From NCBI GenBank assembly GCA_905182475.1, contig CAJJBR010000040.1:1-54153 (forward strand): DNA of 54,153 nt, given 5' to 3'. The position numbers and the translations under genes were made by a program. Positions 43,382-51,303 of this stretch are shown in pieces. The notes beneath the pieces were generated by a model. It searched no databases, was not told the DNA's origin, and saw only the letters and a program-made list of their open reading frames with translations. Each line of letters starts with the position of its first letter. The stretch's first letter is position 1. The DNA is from Akkermansiaceae bacterium (lineage in GTDB: Bacteria; Verrucomicrobiota; Verrucomicrobiia; Verrucomicrobiales; Akkermansiaceae).

Positions 43382-45928
43382 TCAGTTCGCAACCAGGTTC
43401 ATAATCTTTCCGGGAATGTAGATAATCTTCCGGATGGTTTTTCCGTCCGTGTATTCCTTGATTTTCTCGGATGCGAGGGCAAGTTCCTTAGCGGTTTCCT
43501 CGGGGGCGTCCAAGGCCATCAGGATACGGTCTCGGAGCTTTCCGTTCACCTGAACCACGAGTTCACCCACAGTCCGGATGAGTGCCTTCTCATCATACTT
43601 AGGCCAATCGGTTTCCGAGAGCAGTATGGCTTCTTTTCCGAACTTCACACACAGGCGCTCGTGAATCTCCTCGGTGAGATGGGGTGCAAACGGGTTCAGC
43701 ACGGAGAGGAAACTGACGAACTCTTTCAATGAAACGGTCTCAGTCTGGGTGAAGGCGTTCGTGCAGATCATCATCTGAGAGATCGCAGTATTGAAACTGA
43801 GTTTCTCGATATCCTCCCCGACTTTCTTGATCGTTTCGTGAACAACTCGGATCAGCTCCTTGTCGGTGCATTCCTCGTCTCTGATTTTCGGTGAAATTTC
43901 ACCTTCGTCGGTAATGGATAAACGCCAGACGCGGGCGAGGAAGCGGGAAACACCCTCCACCCCTTTCATCTGCCATGGCTTCACCTGCTCCAGCGGACCC
44001 ATGAACATTTCGTAGAGACGCAGGGAATCCGCTCCGTATTCGGAAACGACATCGTCTGGGTTCACGACGTTGCCGCGTGATTTCGACATCTTCTGGCCGT
44101 CCTCACCCATGATCAGGCCTTGGTTCACAAGGCGCTGGAATGGCTCGGGAGTTCCTACGTGGCCTAGATCGAACAAGACCTTGTGCCAGAAACGGGCGTA
44201 AAGAAGATGGAGCACGGCATGTTCCGTACCTCCGACATAGAGATCCACCATCCCCGGCTTTTCGCTAGTCCAATAGTCCTCGACTTCCTTCGAGATGAAA
44301 CGCTCTGAGTTACTAGGGTCACAGTAGCGAAGGTAATACCAGCATGAGCCGGCCCATTGCGGCATGGTATTAGTTTCGCGTATCGCTCCGTCTTCGAGTT
44401 CCACCCAGTCCTTGGCTTTCGAGAGGATGGGCTCAGGAGAACCGGATGGTTTGTAGTCTTCAAGCGGAGGCGCAAGCAGCGGAAGGTCGGAATCGGGCAA
44501 AGCAAAGTGCTCGCCACCCTTCCAAGTAATTGGAAACGGTTCGCCCCAGTAACGTTGCCGGGAGAAGAGCCAATCGCGGAGTTTAAACTGGATCTTGCGC
44601 TCTCCCTTTTCGTTTTCCATCAGCCAAGCGATCATTTTCGTCTTGGCGTCCCAAGTGGAAAGGCCGTCGAGGAAACCGGAATTCACGGCAGTCCCCTGCC
44701 CGGTGAATCCCTGCCATTCGGATTCGTCCTTCGGTTGGACAACCTGCACAACAGGCAGATCAAACTTCGTCGCAAATTCATAATCCCGCCCATCATGCCC
44801 CGGGACAGCCATAATCGCGCCAGTACCGTAGCCCATCATCACGTAGTCGGCGATCCAGATTGGGATCTCCTCTTTGTTAACTGGATTAACGGCAAAGGCT
44901 CCGGTGAACACCCCGGACTTGTCCTTATTCAGATCGGTGCGATCCAGATCGGACTTCGAAGAACAGGCTTTCTTGTAGCCTTCAACCGCTTCCTTGTTCT
45001 CGTCCGTCGTGATTTCCACAACGAACGGATGCTCTGGTGCGAGAACCATATAGGTCGCTCCGAAGAGCGTGTCGGGACGAGTCGTAAAGACCTCCACTTG
45101 AGAGTTGAAATTTGAAATTTGAAATTTAACGGAGGCCCCTTCGCTCCTACCGATCCAGTTTTTCTGAAGAAGCTTGATCCCGGTCGGCCAATCCAGCGTA
45201 TCAAGCTCGTCGATGAGGCGCTGAGCGTATTTAGTAATCCGCAACATCCACTGGCGCAGCGGACGGCGCTCGACGGTGTGGCCTTTCCCTTTCCATTCCT
45301 CGACCTCTTCGTTGGCGAGGACGGTTCCTAGATCCGGCGACCACCAAACGGGCGTATCCGCAACGTATGCGAGGCGAACGGCATCAATTTGCTCGCGGCT
45401 CCAGCCTTTTGCTTCGAGCTCCGAAACGGGCTTCGCTTTGTTCGTTTCTTCACAGAAATACGAGTTGTAGATCTGGAGAAAAATCCATTGGGTCCAGCGG
45501 ACGTATCCAGGATCCGTCGTGGCGATCTCACGCTCCCAATCATATGCGAAGCCGAGTGATTTCAGTTGGCGGCGGAAGTTTCCAATATTTGCGGCAGTCG
45601 TAACCGCCGGGTGCTGGCCGGTCTTGATCGCATATTGCTCGGCAGGGAGTCCGAAAGAGTCGTAACCCATCGGGTGAAGGACGTTGAAGCCATTCATTCG
45701 CTTATAGCGACCGATGATGTCCGTCGCGGTGTAGCCTTCCGGATGCCCTACGTGAAGTCCCGCACCACTCGGATACGGAAACATGTCGAGGACGTAGTAT
45801 TTCGGCTTGGAGGCATCAAAGCCTTCATCGCCGGGATTGGGAGTGCGGAAGGTTTTCTCAGACTCCCAGCGTGACTGCCACTTGGGTTCGAATTCGGAAA
45901 AGGGAAATGGTTTGCGTGTTTCGGACAT
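43382..45928 (-). CDS. leuS: Leucyl-tRNA synthetase
   Basis: An 848-residue class I synthetase. The HIGH motif is HVGH in [17 protein letters not shown], the KMSKS motif is [14 protein letters not shown]. The CP1 editing domain (about 225-410) contains [16 protein letters not shown] with the conserved Thr-rich site and [13 protein letters not shown] with the editing Asp. Full length with a C-terminal tRNA-binding domain. In residues near 268-278 the coding sequence (45098-45130) is a copy of the dispersed AT-rich repeat, giving [11 protein letters not shown], without changing the normal length of this beta segment. Confidence 0.96.
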   Translation of the reverse strand: MSETRKPFPFSEFEPKWQSRWESEKTFRTPNPGDEGFDASKPKYYVLDMFPYPSGAGLHVGHPEGYTATDIIGRYKRMNGFNVLHPMGYDSFGLPAEQYAIKTGQHPAVTTAANIGNFRRQLKSLGFAYDWEREIATTDPGYVRWTQWIFLQIYNSYFCEETNKAKPVSELEAKGWSREQIDAVRLAYVADTPVWWSPDLGTVLANEEVEEWKGKGHTVERRPLRQWMLRITKYAQRLIDELDTLDWPTGIKLLQKNWIGRSEGASVKFQISNFNSQVEVFTTRPDTLFGATYMVLAPEHPFVVEITTDENKEAVEGYKKACSSKSDLDRTDLNKDKSGVFTGAFAVNPVNKEEIPIWIADYVMMGYGTGAIMAVPGHDGRDYEFATKFDLPVVQVVQPKDESEWQGFTGQGTAVNSGFLDGLSTWDAKTKMIAWLMENEKGERKIQFKLRDWLFSRQRYWGEPFPITWKGGEHFALPDSDLPLLAPPLEDYKPSGSPEPILSKAKDWVELEDGAIRETNTMPQWAGSCWYYLRYCDPSNSERFISKEVEDYWTSEKPGMVDLYVGGTEHAVLHLLYARFWHKVLFDLGHVGTPEPFQRLVNQGLIMGEDGQKMSKSRGNVVNPDDVVSEYGADSLRLYEMFMGPLEQVKPWQMKGVEGVSRFLARVWRLSITDEGEISPKIRDEECTDKELIRVVHETIKKVGEDIEKLSFNTAISQMMICTNAFTQTETVSLKEFVSFLSVLNPFAPHLTEEIHERLCVKFGKEAILLSETDWPKYDEKALIRTVGELVVQVNGKLRDRILMALDAPEETAKELALASEKIKEYTDGKTIRKIIYIPGKIMNLVAN
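45098..45130. repeat. AT-rich dispersed repeat inside leuS
   Basis: On the plus strand: TTGAGAGTTGAAATTTGAAA then TTTGAAATTTAAC. It matches the repeat before pepP (4747-4786, opposite strand) over nearly its full length. Confidence 0.75.
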
Positions 45929-45998
45929 GGCGGGCGGGAAACTTGCTGGAACATCCGCCCGATGAAAAGGAAAACCCTGCTGGCTGCAGGTTCACCCT

Positions 45999-46451
45999 TT
46001 ACTCCTTCTGCTTATCCAAAAGTTCCTTCAGGTGATCCGCATAAGCTTGCGCCCCACCTTCTCTATACCCGATATCTCCGGACAGCTTCTTGCCTTCGGA
46101 ATCGAGTAGAAACAACGTAGGGTAACCCTCGATTTTAAAAGCCTTGTCTAGAGCTTTGTTCTGTTTCTTAACCTCGGCGGATTGCTCCTTTTTCTTAGGA
46201 AAATCGATTTCTACAAGAACTAGATTGTCACTGGCATACTTTTTGAATTCATCTTGAGTGAAAACTTCCTTCTCCAGTCTGATACACCAACCACACCAGT
46301 CGGAACCAGTGAAGTTGATGAAGATCGCCTTCCCCTCTTCCTTGGCTTGTTTCTTCGCGGCTTCATAGTCGTGAAGCCATACAGCCTCTCCTGCAATCGC
46401 TGATCCAGCAAAGGCGATCGCGACTGAAATAACGGTAAATAACGTTTTCAT
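45999..46451 (-). CDS. Secreted thioredoxin-fold disulfide protein
   Basis: A 150-residue exported protein with signal (ending GSAIAG-E) and a thioredoxin-like domain similar to the DsbD C-terminal or DUF255-like group. The active site is FTGSDWCGWCIRLEKEVF (CGWC). The cis-proline is in IEGYPTLFLLDSEGKKL. The Met at 46449-46451 opens the signal peptide; an upstream in-frame Met adds ten unlike residues. It lies seven bases after a paralogous gene, so the two form a tandem. Confidence 0.87.
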   Translation of the reverse strand: MKTLFTVISVAIAFAGSAIAGEAVWLHDYEAAKKQAKEEGKAIFINFTGSDWCGWCIRLEKEVFTQDEFKKYASDNLVLVEIDFPKKKEQSAEVKKQNKALDKAFKIEGYPTLFLLDSEGKKLSGDIGYREGGAQAYADHLKELLDKQKE

Positions 46452-46458
46452 ATGCTGA

Positions 46459-46917
46459 TCAGTCGAGTTCTTTTTTCTCAAGTGAGTCCTTCAAATGTGC
46501 CAGAAAATTGTCGATATCCGGATATTCTGATGCGAAAAATCTATCGAACTCTTTGCCCTCGGAATCCAAAAGAATCACCGTCGGAAACCCTTCGATTTTG
46601 TATTTTTCTGCATACGGCTGATTCTTCTTTTTTAGTTCAGGGTCACCTTTCGGAAAATCTAAGTGAACTAGAACAAAGTCTTTCGATGCTCCTTCCACGA
46701 ATTCTTTTTTCGAAAAAACCTTCTTGGACATCATCATGCAGGGAGGACACCAGTCGGAACCCGTGAACTCGAGCATGACGGACTTGTCTTCTTTCTTGGC
46801 GATTTCTACAGCCGCATCGACTTCAGTTTCCCAGCCTTCCGGGACTTTCGCGAATGCGCTGGAGGTGAGAGCGGCGACTCCGATAGTGAAGGCCGCGAGG
46901 TGGGTAATTGCTTTCAT
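46459..46917 (-). CDS. Secreted thioredoxin-fold protein with CPPC
   Basis: A 152-residue paralogue of the neighbouring gene: signal peptide (ending SSAFA-K), VMLEFTGSDWCPPCMMMSKK with a CPPC active site, and IEGFPTVILLDSEGKEF with the cis-proline. A GAGG just before the ATG at 46915-46917 supports this start, and another Met lies three codons upstream. The open frame reaches 47409 but the extra part is the antisense of rdgB. The CPPC and CGWC sites of the pair predict different redox potentials, so a two-step electron relay is possible. Confidence 0.86.
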   Translation of the reverse strand: MKAITHLAAFTIGVAALTSSAFAKVPEGWETEVDAAVEIAKKEDKSVMLEFTGSDWCPPCMMMSKKVFSKKEFVEGASKDFVLVHLDFPKGDPELKKKNQPYAEKYKIEGFPTVILLDSEGKEFDRFFASEYPDIDNFLAHLKDSLEKKELD

Positions 46918-46996
46918 TGTCCTCATAAGCGTATCCGGAGACCTTTTTATTCTAAATTTCTTGGCTGTCGTCCAGAAATAGAGGAAATCCAAGCGT

Positions 46997-47602
46997 ATGC
47001 CGAAACTACCTCGCCTGATTCTCGCTACCCGCAACGCAAAAAAAACCGAAGAAATCCGCCATATCCTTGGCCACCTCCTCGAGATTACCGACGTTAACGG
47101 GATCCCCGGTCTTCCGGAAATTGAAGAAACCGGCACAACATTCCTCGAAAACGCGCGACTCAAGGCGTTCGGCATCAGCAACTGCACGGATGGATGGGTG
47201 CTGGCAGATGATTCCGGGCTGGAAGTTGACGCACTCGACGGTCGCCCAGGCGTCTGGTCATCCAGCTTCGGTGGTGAAGAGGGCAACCATGCTTTGAACA
47301 ATGAGCGCTTGATCCAGGAATTGTCAGGTAAGGAAGATAGAGGAGCCCGTTTCCTCTGTACCTTGGTTCTCGTGAAAGACAGCGAAGAAAAAGGCATTTT
47401 CCGGGGCACGGTGGAAGGACGGATCGCGGAAACAGCCTCGGGTAGCAGCGGATTCGGTTACGATCCTCTGTTTATCCCGGAAGGTTACGACATTTCCTTG
47501 GCCGAGCTAGGCACGGAAATCAAAAGCCAGCTCAGCCACCGTGCGAAAGCCGTCCGGGAGTTTGCAAAAGCCGCCGAAGAGGGGGATTTGCTTAAGTTTT
47601 AA
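46997..47602 (+). CDS. rdgB: XTP/dITP diphosphatase (house-cleaning NTPase)
   Basis: A 201-residue RdgB/HAM1 enzyme that hydrolyses non-canonical purine triphosphates to keep them out of DNA. Motifs: LILATRNAKKTEEI (nucleotide/phosphate loop), VLADDSGLEVDALDGRPGVW (metal Asp), SSGFGYDPLFIPEG (base pocket) and the C-terminal LSHRAKAVREF. Full length. Divergent from the thioredoxin pair with an 79-base gap. Confidence 0.95.
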   Translation: MPKLPRLILATRNAKKTEEIRHILGHLLEITDVNGIPGLPEIEETGTTFLENARLKAFGISNCTDGWVLADDSGLEVDALDGRPGVWSSSFGGEEGNHALNNERLIQELSGKEDRGARFLCTLVLVKDSEEKGIFRGTVEGRIAETASGSSGFGYDPLFIPEGYDISLAELGTEIKSQLSHRAKAVREFAKAAEEGDLLKF

Positions 47603-47644
47603 AAATAGTTCGCTTTTCTTGAGTGTTTTTGAAAAACTCTTCCC

Positions 47645-48166
47645 ATGAAACGATCAACCATCCTCCTGTTGCTGATCTTCCCCATCATCGGCTTTACGGC
47701 TTCCTGCTCGAATCAGGTCAAAGCCCGGCAGCCCGTCTCCTACCGCTTCGACCACGGTCGGACGGCCATGCTCAAGAACGGGATCGCATACGCACCACGC
47801 AAAGCTCCTCCGGCCGTAAAGCGCGCCATCGCGGCCGGAAACCGCCTCCAGGGAAAGCCCTACAAATGGGGTGGCGGCCATGCTCGGCACAATGACAGCG
47901 GCTACGATTGCTCGGGAACCACCTCGTACGTCCTCCGCGAGGCAGGACTGCTCAAAGGCTCTCTCACATCCAAAGGATTTTTCAACTACGGGAAAAAAGG
48001 TTACGGGAAGTGGATCACCGTTTACGTCCGCAATGGCCACGTTTTCATGACGGTTGCAGGATTGCGACTCGATACCGGCGGTAGCAGAAACAGCACCGGC
48101 CCGCGTTGGAAAACATCAACACGCCAGGGCAAGGGCCATGTCGCGCGCCGTCCAGCTGGACTCTAA
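47645..48166 (+). CDS. NlpC/P60-like lipoprotein, cell-wall hydrolase
   Basis: A 173-residue lipoprotein: lipobox FTASC with Cys20, then an NlpC/P60 papain-like domain. The catalytic Cys is in GYDCSGTTSYVL (residue about 93), and the catalytic His is in NGHVFMTVAGLRLDTGG. The Tyr-x-Trp-Gly-Gly segment (PYKWGGGHA) precedes the Cys as in the family. The likely action is cutting peptide stems of peptidoglycan, or an amidase role. The third polar residue cannot be assigned surely. Its stop overlaps the convergent HAD gene by four bases. Confidence 0.82.
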   Translation: MKRSTILLLLIFPIIGFTASCSNQVKARQPVSYRFDHGRTAMLKNGIAYAPRKAPPAVKRAIAAGNRLQGKPYKWGGGHARHNDSGYDCSGTTSYVLREAGLLKGSLTSKGFFNYGKKGYGKWITVYVRNGHVFMTVAGLRLDTGGSRNSTGPRWKTSTRQGKGHVARRPAGL

Positions 48167-48819
48167 TCTCGGAAAAGCTCGCGACCCAACGATTTAAAGT
48201 TAGGCAGAACTTCGTCAGCATCAGAGAAATCGAGCGCCGAAGTGACCCGATTCGGAACCACCCAGGTTCTCATTCCCGCAGCGCTCGCCGAGATAAGACC
48301 GTTTAGCGAATCTTCGATCACAAGGCATTTGTTCGGGGCTACACCAAGCTTTTCAGCGGCAGCGAGGTAAAGGTCAGGAGCCGGCTTGATCTTCGGAGCG
48401 CAGCCCCGGCAGATCACTTCTTTAAAAAAAGCGGCTAGTTCAAGCCTTTCGAGCCAACCGTCCACCCAGGAGCGCGGGGAACTCGAAACCACCGCCAAGG
48501 TCATCTCCCGCCTCTGAATTTCCTCCAACAAATCGACCACGCCTTCGATCGGTCCCTGTTCAACCAGAGCCGCCCGGATCACAATCTGACGGTCTCCGTC
48601 CATTTTCTCCCAGTCAAAACTCTCTCCCGTAAGCTTCTCAAGATAAGATTTCGGCGACCAGGTATCGAAATCCGATCCAATACAGCGGGTGTAAAGCGAG
48701 AGAGGAAGATCGTGCCCCTGCTTCCTGAAAGTATCTAGCCAAGCCTCGTAGATTGCCCATTCGGTATCCACGAGGATGCCGTCGAAATCAAATAGAACCG
48801 CGGAAGGAAGCATGACCAT
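48163..48819 (-). CDS. HAD hydrolase, beta-phosphoglucomutase-like
   Basis: A 218-residue HAD subfamily IA protein. Motif I is VLFDFDGILVDTE with both Asp residues, motif II is VVSSSPRSW, motif III is the Lys in PKIKPAPDLYLAAA, and motif IV is VIEDSLNGL. The helical cap (about 18-85) is of the PGM/phosphatase type. Either a sugar-phosphate mutase or phosphatase is possible; the motif-IV region gives no clear choice. Start ATG at 48817-48819 or the Met two codons later. Confidence 0.87.
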   Translation of the reverse strand: MVMLPSAVLFDFDGILVDTEWAIYEAWLDTFRKQGHDLPLSLYTRCIGSDFDTWSPKSYLEKLTGESFDWEKMDGDRQIVIRAALVEQGPIEGVVDLLEEIQRREMTLAVVSSSPRSWVDGWLERLELAAFFKEVICRGCAPKIKPAPDLYLAAAEKLGVAPNKCLVIEDSLNGLISASAAGMRTWVVPNRVTSALDFSDADEVLPNFKSLGRELFRD

Positions 48820-48959
48820 TGATGGGGAGTAGCTAGGTCTTGGACAAGTTTCAAATGATCAGGTTCAGTTAAATATCAAGATTCTTGATTTTTATTGCTA
48901 ATCAGGAGCTAAGTTGACATAAGCCTAGCGCCTCGCCCTCTGTATTTACACCTTACTTC
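48820..48959. promoter_or_regulatory. Divergent upstream region with palindrome and TTGACA
   Basis: A perfect 7-bp inverted repeat ATCAAGA-T-TCTTGAT lies at 48875-48889, and a consensus TTGACA at 48914-48919. No good -10 box is at the right spacing. The palindrome is a candidate operator for either the HAD gene or the small membrane-protein gene. Confidence 0.35.
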
Positions 48960-49154
48960 ATGAGCATCCGCAACTTTATCGGCGTATCTTCCGCACTCCT
49001 CCTCGCTTGGCTTGGAGCGACTTATTTCCACGAAATCCCCGCGGAACGCTACCCGAAGCAGGGCAAATTTTCGTCCCAAACTTCCGCAAAAAACAGCTCC
49101 GTTTCCGACGATGCAGTAGCCAGCGCAACTACCCCGGAAACGGAAAACCGCTAA
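48960..49154 (+). CDS. Small membrane protein, unknown
   Basis: A 64-residue protein of no recognised family. An N-terminal hydrophobic helix (NFIGVSSALLLAWLGATYF, about residues 5-23) is followed by a polar Ser/Thr/Ala-rich tail. It could be a membrane anchor or an uncleaved signal. It lies six bases before the CDGSH gene and shares its direction, so they are probably one transcript. Confidence 0.55.
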   Translation: MSIRNFIGVSSALLLAWLGATYFHEIPAERYPKQGKFSSQTSAKNSSVSDDAVASATTPETENR

Positions 49155-49160
49155 TCTCCC

Positions 49161-49400
49161 ATGGCAGAAGAACCCAAATGCACTGACACCAAGCCGATCA
49201 AACTTGAGCTTGAACCCGGAACCTACTGGTGGTGCTCCTGTGGCAGAACAAGCCACAGCCCTTTCTGTGATGGCTCCCACAAGGGAACCGGTCTGCAACC
49301 GAAAAAACTGGAAGTTACCGAGAAAACCACGCTGAATCTTTGCCAGTGCAAAGCAACTGGAAACACTCCCCTTTGCGACGGCTCCCACCGCAGTCTCTGA
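49161..49400 (+). CDS. CDGSH-type iron-sulfur protein
   Basis: A 79-residue protein with two CDGSH-type 2Fe-2S motifs: WCSCGRTSHSPFCDGSHKG (residues about 24-42) and LCQCKATGNTPLCDGSHRS (about 60-78). Each gives the C-x-C-x(2-3)-P-C-D-x-S-H cluster pattern with three Cys and one His. Tandem-CDGSH proteins are known in bacteria and can carry two clusters. Function is probably redox or iron handling. Confidence 0.9.
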   Translation: MAEEPKCTDTKPIKLELEPGTYWWCSCGRTSHSPFCDGSHKGTGLQPKKLEVTEKTTLNLCQCKATGNTPLCDGSHRSL

Positions 49401-49462
49401 GCCACTTCGTCCCCACCGGGTCAAATTGACTTCGCCGCGATGGAAATATAGTGCCCTCAAAC

Positions 49463-50041
49463 ATGAAAACTGTCGGCCTCGTAATTTCCCTGATCGCTGT
49501 CGTTATGACAGCCGGGTGTGGCCCATTATCAGATCCCAGAGATTGGAAAGGCTCGGTCGCCCGTCAGGTAAGTCAGCTTGGCTACAGGAACTGGATTGTC
49601 ATCGCTGAAGCCTCTTTTCCAGCACACAACCGCCCGGGATTTCACCAGGTCACATCCAATGCGGAGATCCCGGAAGTCGTTGATTATGTGCTCAATTCCA
49701 TCGAGCAAAACCAGCACATCCGCCCAAGGGTCTACCTGACCCGCGAGCTTCGAGCTGTCGAAAACGATTTTGCCCCCGGCATCGATGAACTCCGAGAACG
49801 GGTGAAAGGCTCACTCCGTAACCACGACCCGACCGAACTAGATCAGCAGTCTCTCATCACTCTTTTGGAGGCTGCCAACCAGAGTTTCGATATCCTAGTG
49901 ATCCGCACTCCGACCGCACTTCCCTATAGTTCCGTGTTTATGGAACTCCAGCCTGGCTACTGGGATGCTGAATCCGAGGAACAGCTCCGCCAAAGAATTC
50001 GCCGTGAGCGCATGGAAAAGCTCGCCCCCACGGGCAGGTAA
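49463..50041 (+). CDS. Lipoprotein resembling RbsD/FucU sugar mutarotases
   Basis: A 192-residue lipoprotein: signal MKTVGLVISLIAVVMTAGC with lipidation Cys at about residue 19. The mature part resembles the RbsD/FucU family: QLGYRNWIVIAEASFPAHNR near the N-terminus, VVDYVLNSIEQNQHIRPRVY, then VIRTPTALPYSSVFMELQPG and YW near the C-terminus, all features I associate with that group. RbsD/FucU interconvert sugar anomers. A cell-envelope lipoprotein form is unusual. A GTG at 49451 is four codons upstream in frame. Confidence 0.6.
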   Translation: MKTVGLVISLIAVVMTAGCGPLSDPRDWKGSVARQVSQLGYRNWIVIAEASFPAHNRPGFHQVTSNAEIPEVVDYVLNSIEQNQHIRPRVYLTRELRAVENDFAPGIDELRERVKGSLRNHDPTELDQQSLITLLEAANQSFDILVIRTPTALPYSSVFMELQPGYWDAESEEQLRQRIRRERMEKLAPTGR

Positions 50042-50056
50042 AACCAGACTCCCCAC

Positions 50057-50347
50057 GTGACCCGCAACGAAGCTCTAAAAATTGAACGCGAAGCCGCATG
50101 GATCGGCGACGCAGTCCTAGCACTCTACGCCCGTGAATTCGTCCTCCGCGAACGCCGCCGCATGGATGGGGTTTGGTTCACCCACCTCACCTCCAACGAA
50201 TTCCTTAGCTCCTTCGGAAACCCGACCAGCGTGGAGGCCATCATCGGAAACATCTACCGCGACAAAGGTCTCGCCGCCGCCCACGCATATATCGAGGAAA
50301 CCTTTCTCCCCATTTTCAGGAAGCAGATCGTCAAGAAGGTGAAATGA
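50057..50347 (+). CDS. Mini-ribonuclease-III-like protein
   Basis: A 96-residue protein, GTG start. It resembles the catalytic domain of RNase III in small form: EREAAWIGDAVLALYAREFV in place of the usual ERLEFLGDAVL signature, LTSNEFLSSFG, and VEAIIGNIYRDKGLAAAHAY with the second catalytic acidic residue. It has no double-stranded-RNA-binding domain. Mini-III cleaves 23S rRNA precursors in some bacteria. The first signature Glu appears moved or lost, so activity should not be assumed. Confidence 0.65.
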   Translation: MTRNEALKIEREAAWIGDAVLALYAREFVLRERRRMDGVWFTHLTSNEFLSSFGNPTSVEAIIGNIYRDKGLAAAHAYIEETFLPIFRKQIVKKVK

Positions 50348-50697
50348 TCGGGCCATACGCTGTGTTTGAAATCTTCAACAAAGTTGAAGCTTTCATTTGG
50401 TTCGGCGCCGCGTTTGTTCTCCCGTTTCTGTTCAAAGCAGGTTCCCGAAAACAACGGCGGGCTCTAATTGGAGCTTCGTTCGGATTCTTTTTGTTTGGCA
50501 TCACGGATCTACTAGAAGCGCCCACTCATGGCCAAGTGCCCGTCTGGCTGTGGGGCTTGAAAGTCGCTTCTGCCGCATTCCTACTTACCTGCCGTTTCAC
50601 CTACATCGGATGGAGGAACTTTCGTATTACGGATCGATGGTTTGTATTCGCCGTAATCTGCCTTGGCGTTTCTTTTGCGATTTTCTACTTAAGATAA
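50344..50697 (+). CDS. Unknown membrane protein
   Basis: A 117-residue protein with about three hydrophobic helices (FIWFGAAFVLPFLFKAG, ALIGASFGFFLFGITDLLE, FVFAVICLGVSFAIFYL). I recognise no family. It overlaps the mini-III-like gene by four bases (ATGA), so translation is coupled. Confidence 0.65.
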   Translation: MIGPYAVFEIFNKVEAFIWFGAAFVLPFLFKAGSRKQRRALIGASFGFFLFGITDLLEAPTHGQVPVWLWGLKVASAAFLLTCRFTYIGWRNFRITDRWFVFAVICLGVSFAIFYLR

Positions 50698-50699
50698 CC

Positions 50700-50735
50700 C
50701 AAAAAAAGCCCTCCCGCGTTTCCACAGGAGGGCTT
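50700..50735 (-). terminator. Rho-independent terminator of the rpoA-rplQ operon
   Basis: On the minus strand AAGCCCTCC, a loop, GGAGGGCTT, then a run of seven T. The stem is nine perfect base pairs, shortly after the rplQ stop. On the plus strand there is no T-run, but the hairpin may also help end the upstream operon. Confidence 0.9.
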
Positions 50736-50759
50736 GGTTGATTTTTCTAAAGAAGAGAC

Positions 50760-51245
50760 TTATTCAGCGTCCGCTGCGACAGGCTCTTCTTCTTTCTTTT
50801 CGGCTGCCTTTTTCTTCGCAGGCTTTTTGGCCTCCGGTTCAGGAGTTTCCTCCGCGGCTACTTCTTCGATTTCATCGGCATCAAGCGCTGGGAGATCGAC
50901 CCACTCGATGATTGCCATCGGAGCGGCGTCGGTCATGCGTTGGCCGAGTTTAGTGATACGGCAGTAACCGCCCGGACGGTCGGCAGCGTTTGGTGCAACT
51001 TCATCGAACAGCTTTGTCACCGCGCTCTTCTGACGAAGAAATGCGATGGCAAGACGGCGAGAGTGCAGGTCGTTGCGTTTGGCTTGGGTTACCAGCTTTT
51101 CGGCGACAGGGCGCAGTGCCTTGGCTTTTCCGAAAGTGGTGCGGATCCGTCCGTGCTCGATCAGACTGCAGGCAAGGTTTGCGAGCAGGGATTTGCGGTG
51201 GGCGGTGTTGCGTTTGAGCTTGGTGGTATTGCGGCGATGTCTCAT
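50760..51245 (-). CDS. rplQ: 50S ribosomal protein L17
   Basis: A 161-residue L17. The conserved part (1-115) starts MRHRRNTTKLKRNTAHRKSL and continues with LVTQAKRNDLHSRRLAIAFL and DRPGGYCRITKLGQRMTDAA. After that comes a 40-residue Glu/Lys/Pro/Ala tail (EPEAKKPAKKKAAEKKEEEP) not needed for the fold. Such acidic/basic extensions are common in this phylum. It follows rpoA after 58 bases. Confidence 0.96.
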   Translation of the reverse strand: MRHRRNTTKLKRNTAHRKSLLANLACSLIEHGRIRTTFGKAKALRPVAEKLVTQAKRNDLHSRRLAIAFLRQKSAVTKLFDEVAPNAADRPGGYCRITKLGQRMTDAAPMAIIEWVDLPALDADEIEEVAAEETPEPEAKKPAKKKAAEKKEEEPVAADAE

Positions 51246-51303
51246 CGGTGGCTTCCTTTTCTAAGTTGAGTGTTTGGATAAATATATTGATCTGTCGCTT
51301 AGC

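Noticed and set aside
46918..47409. N-terminal extension of the CPPC thioredoxin-like gene
   Set aside because: The added part overlaps rdgB in antisense and lies before the signal peptide.
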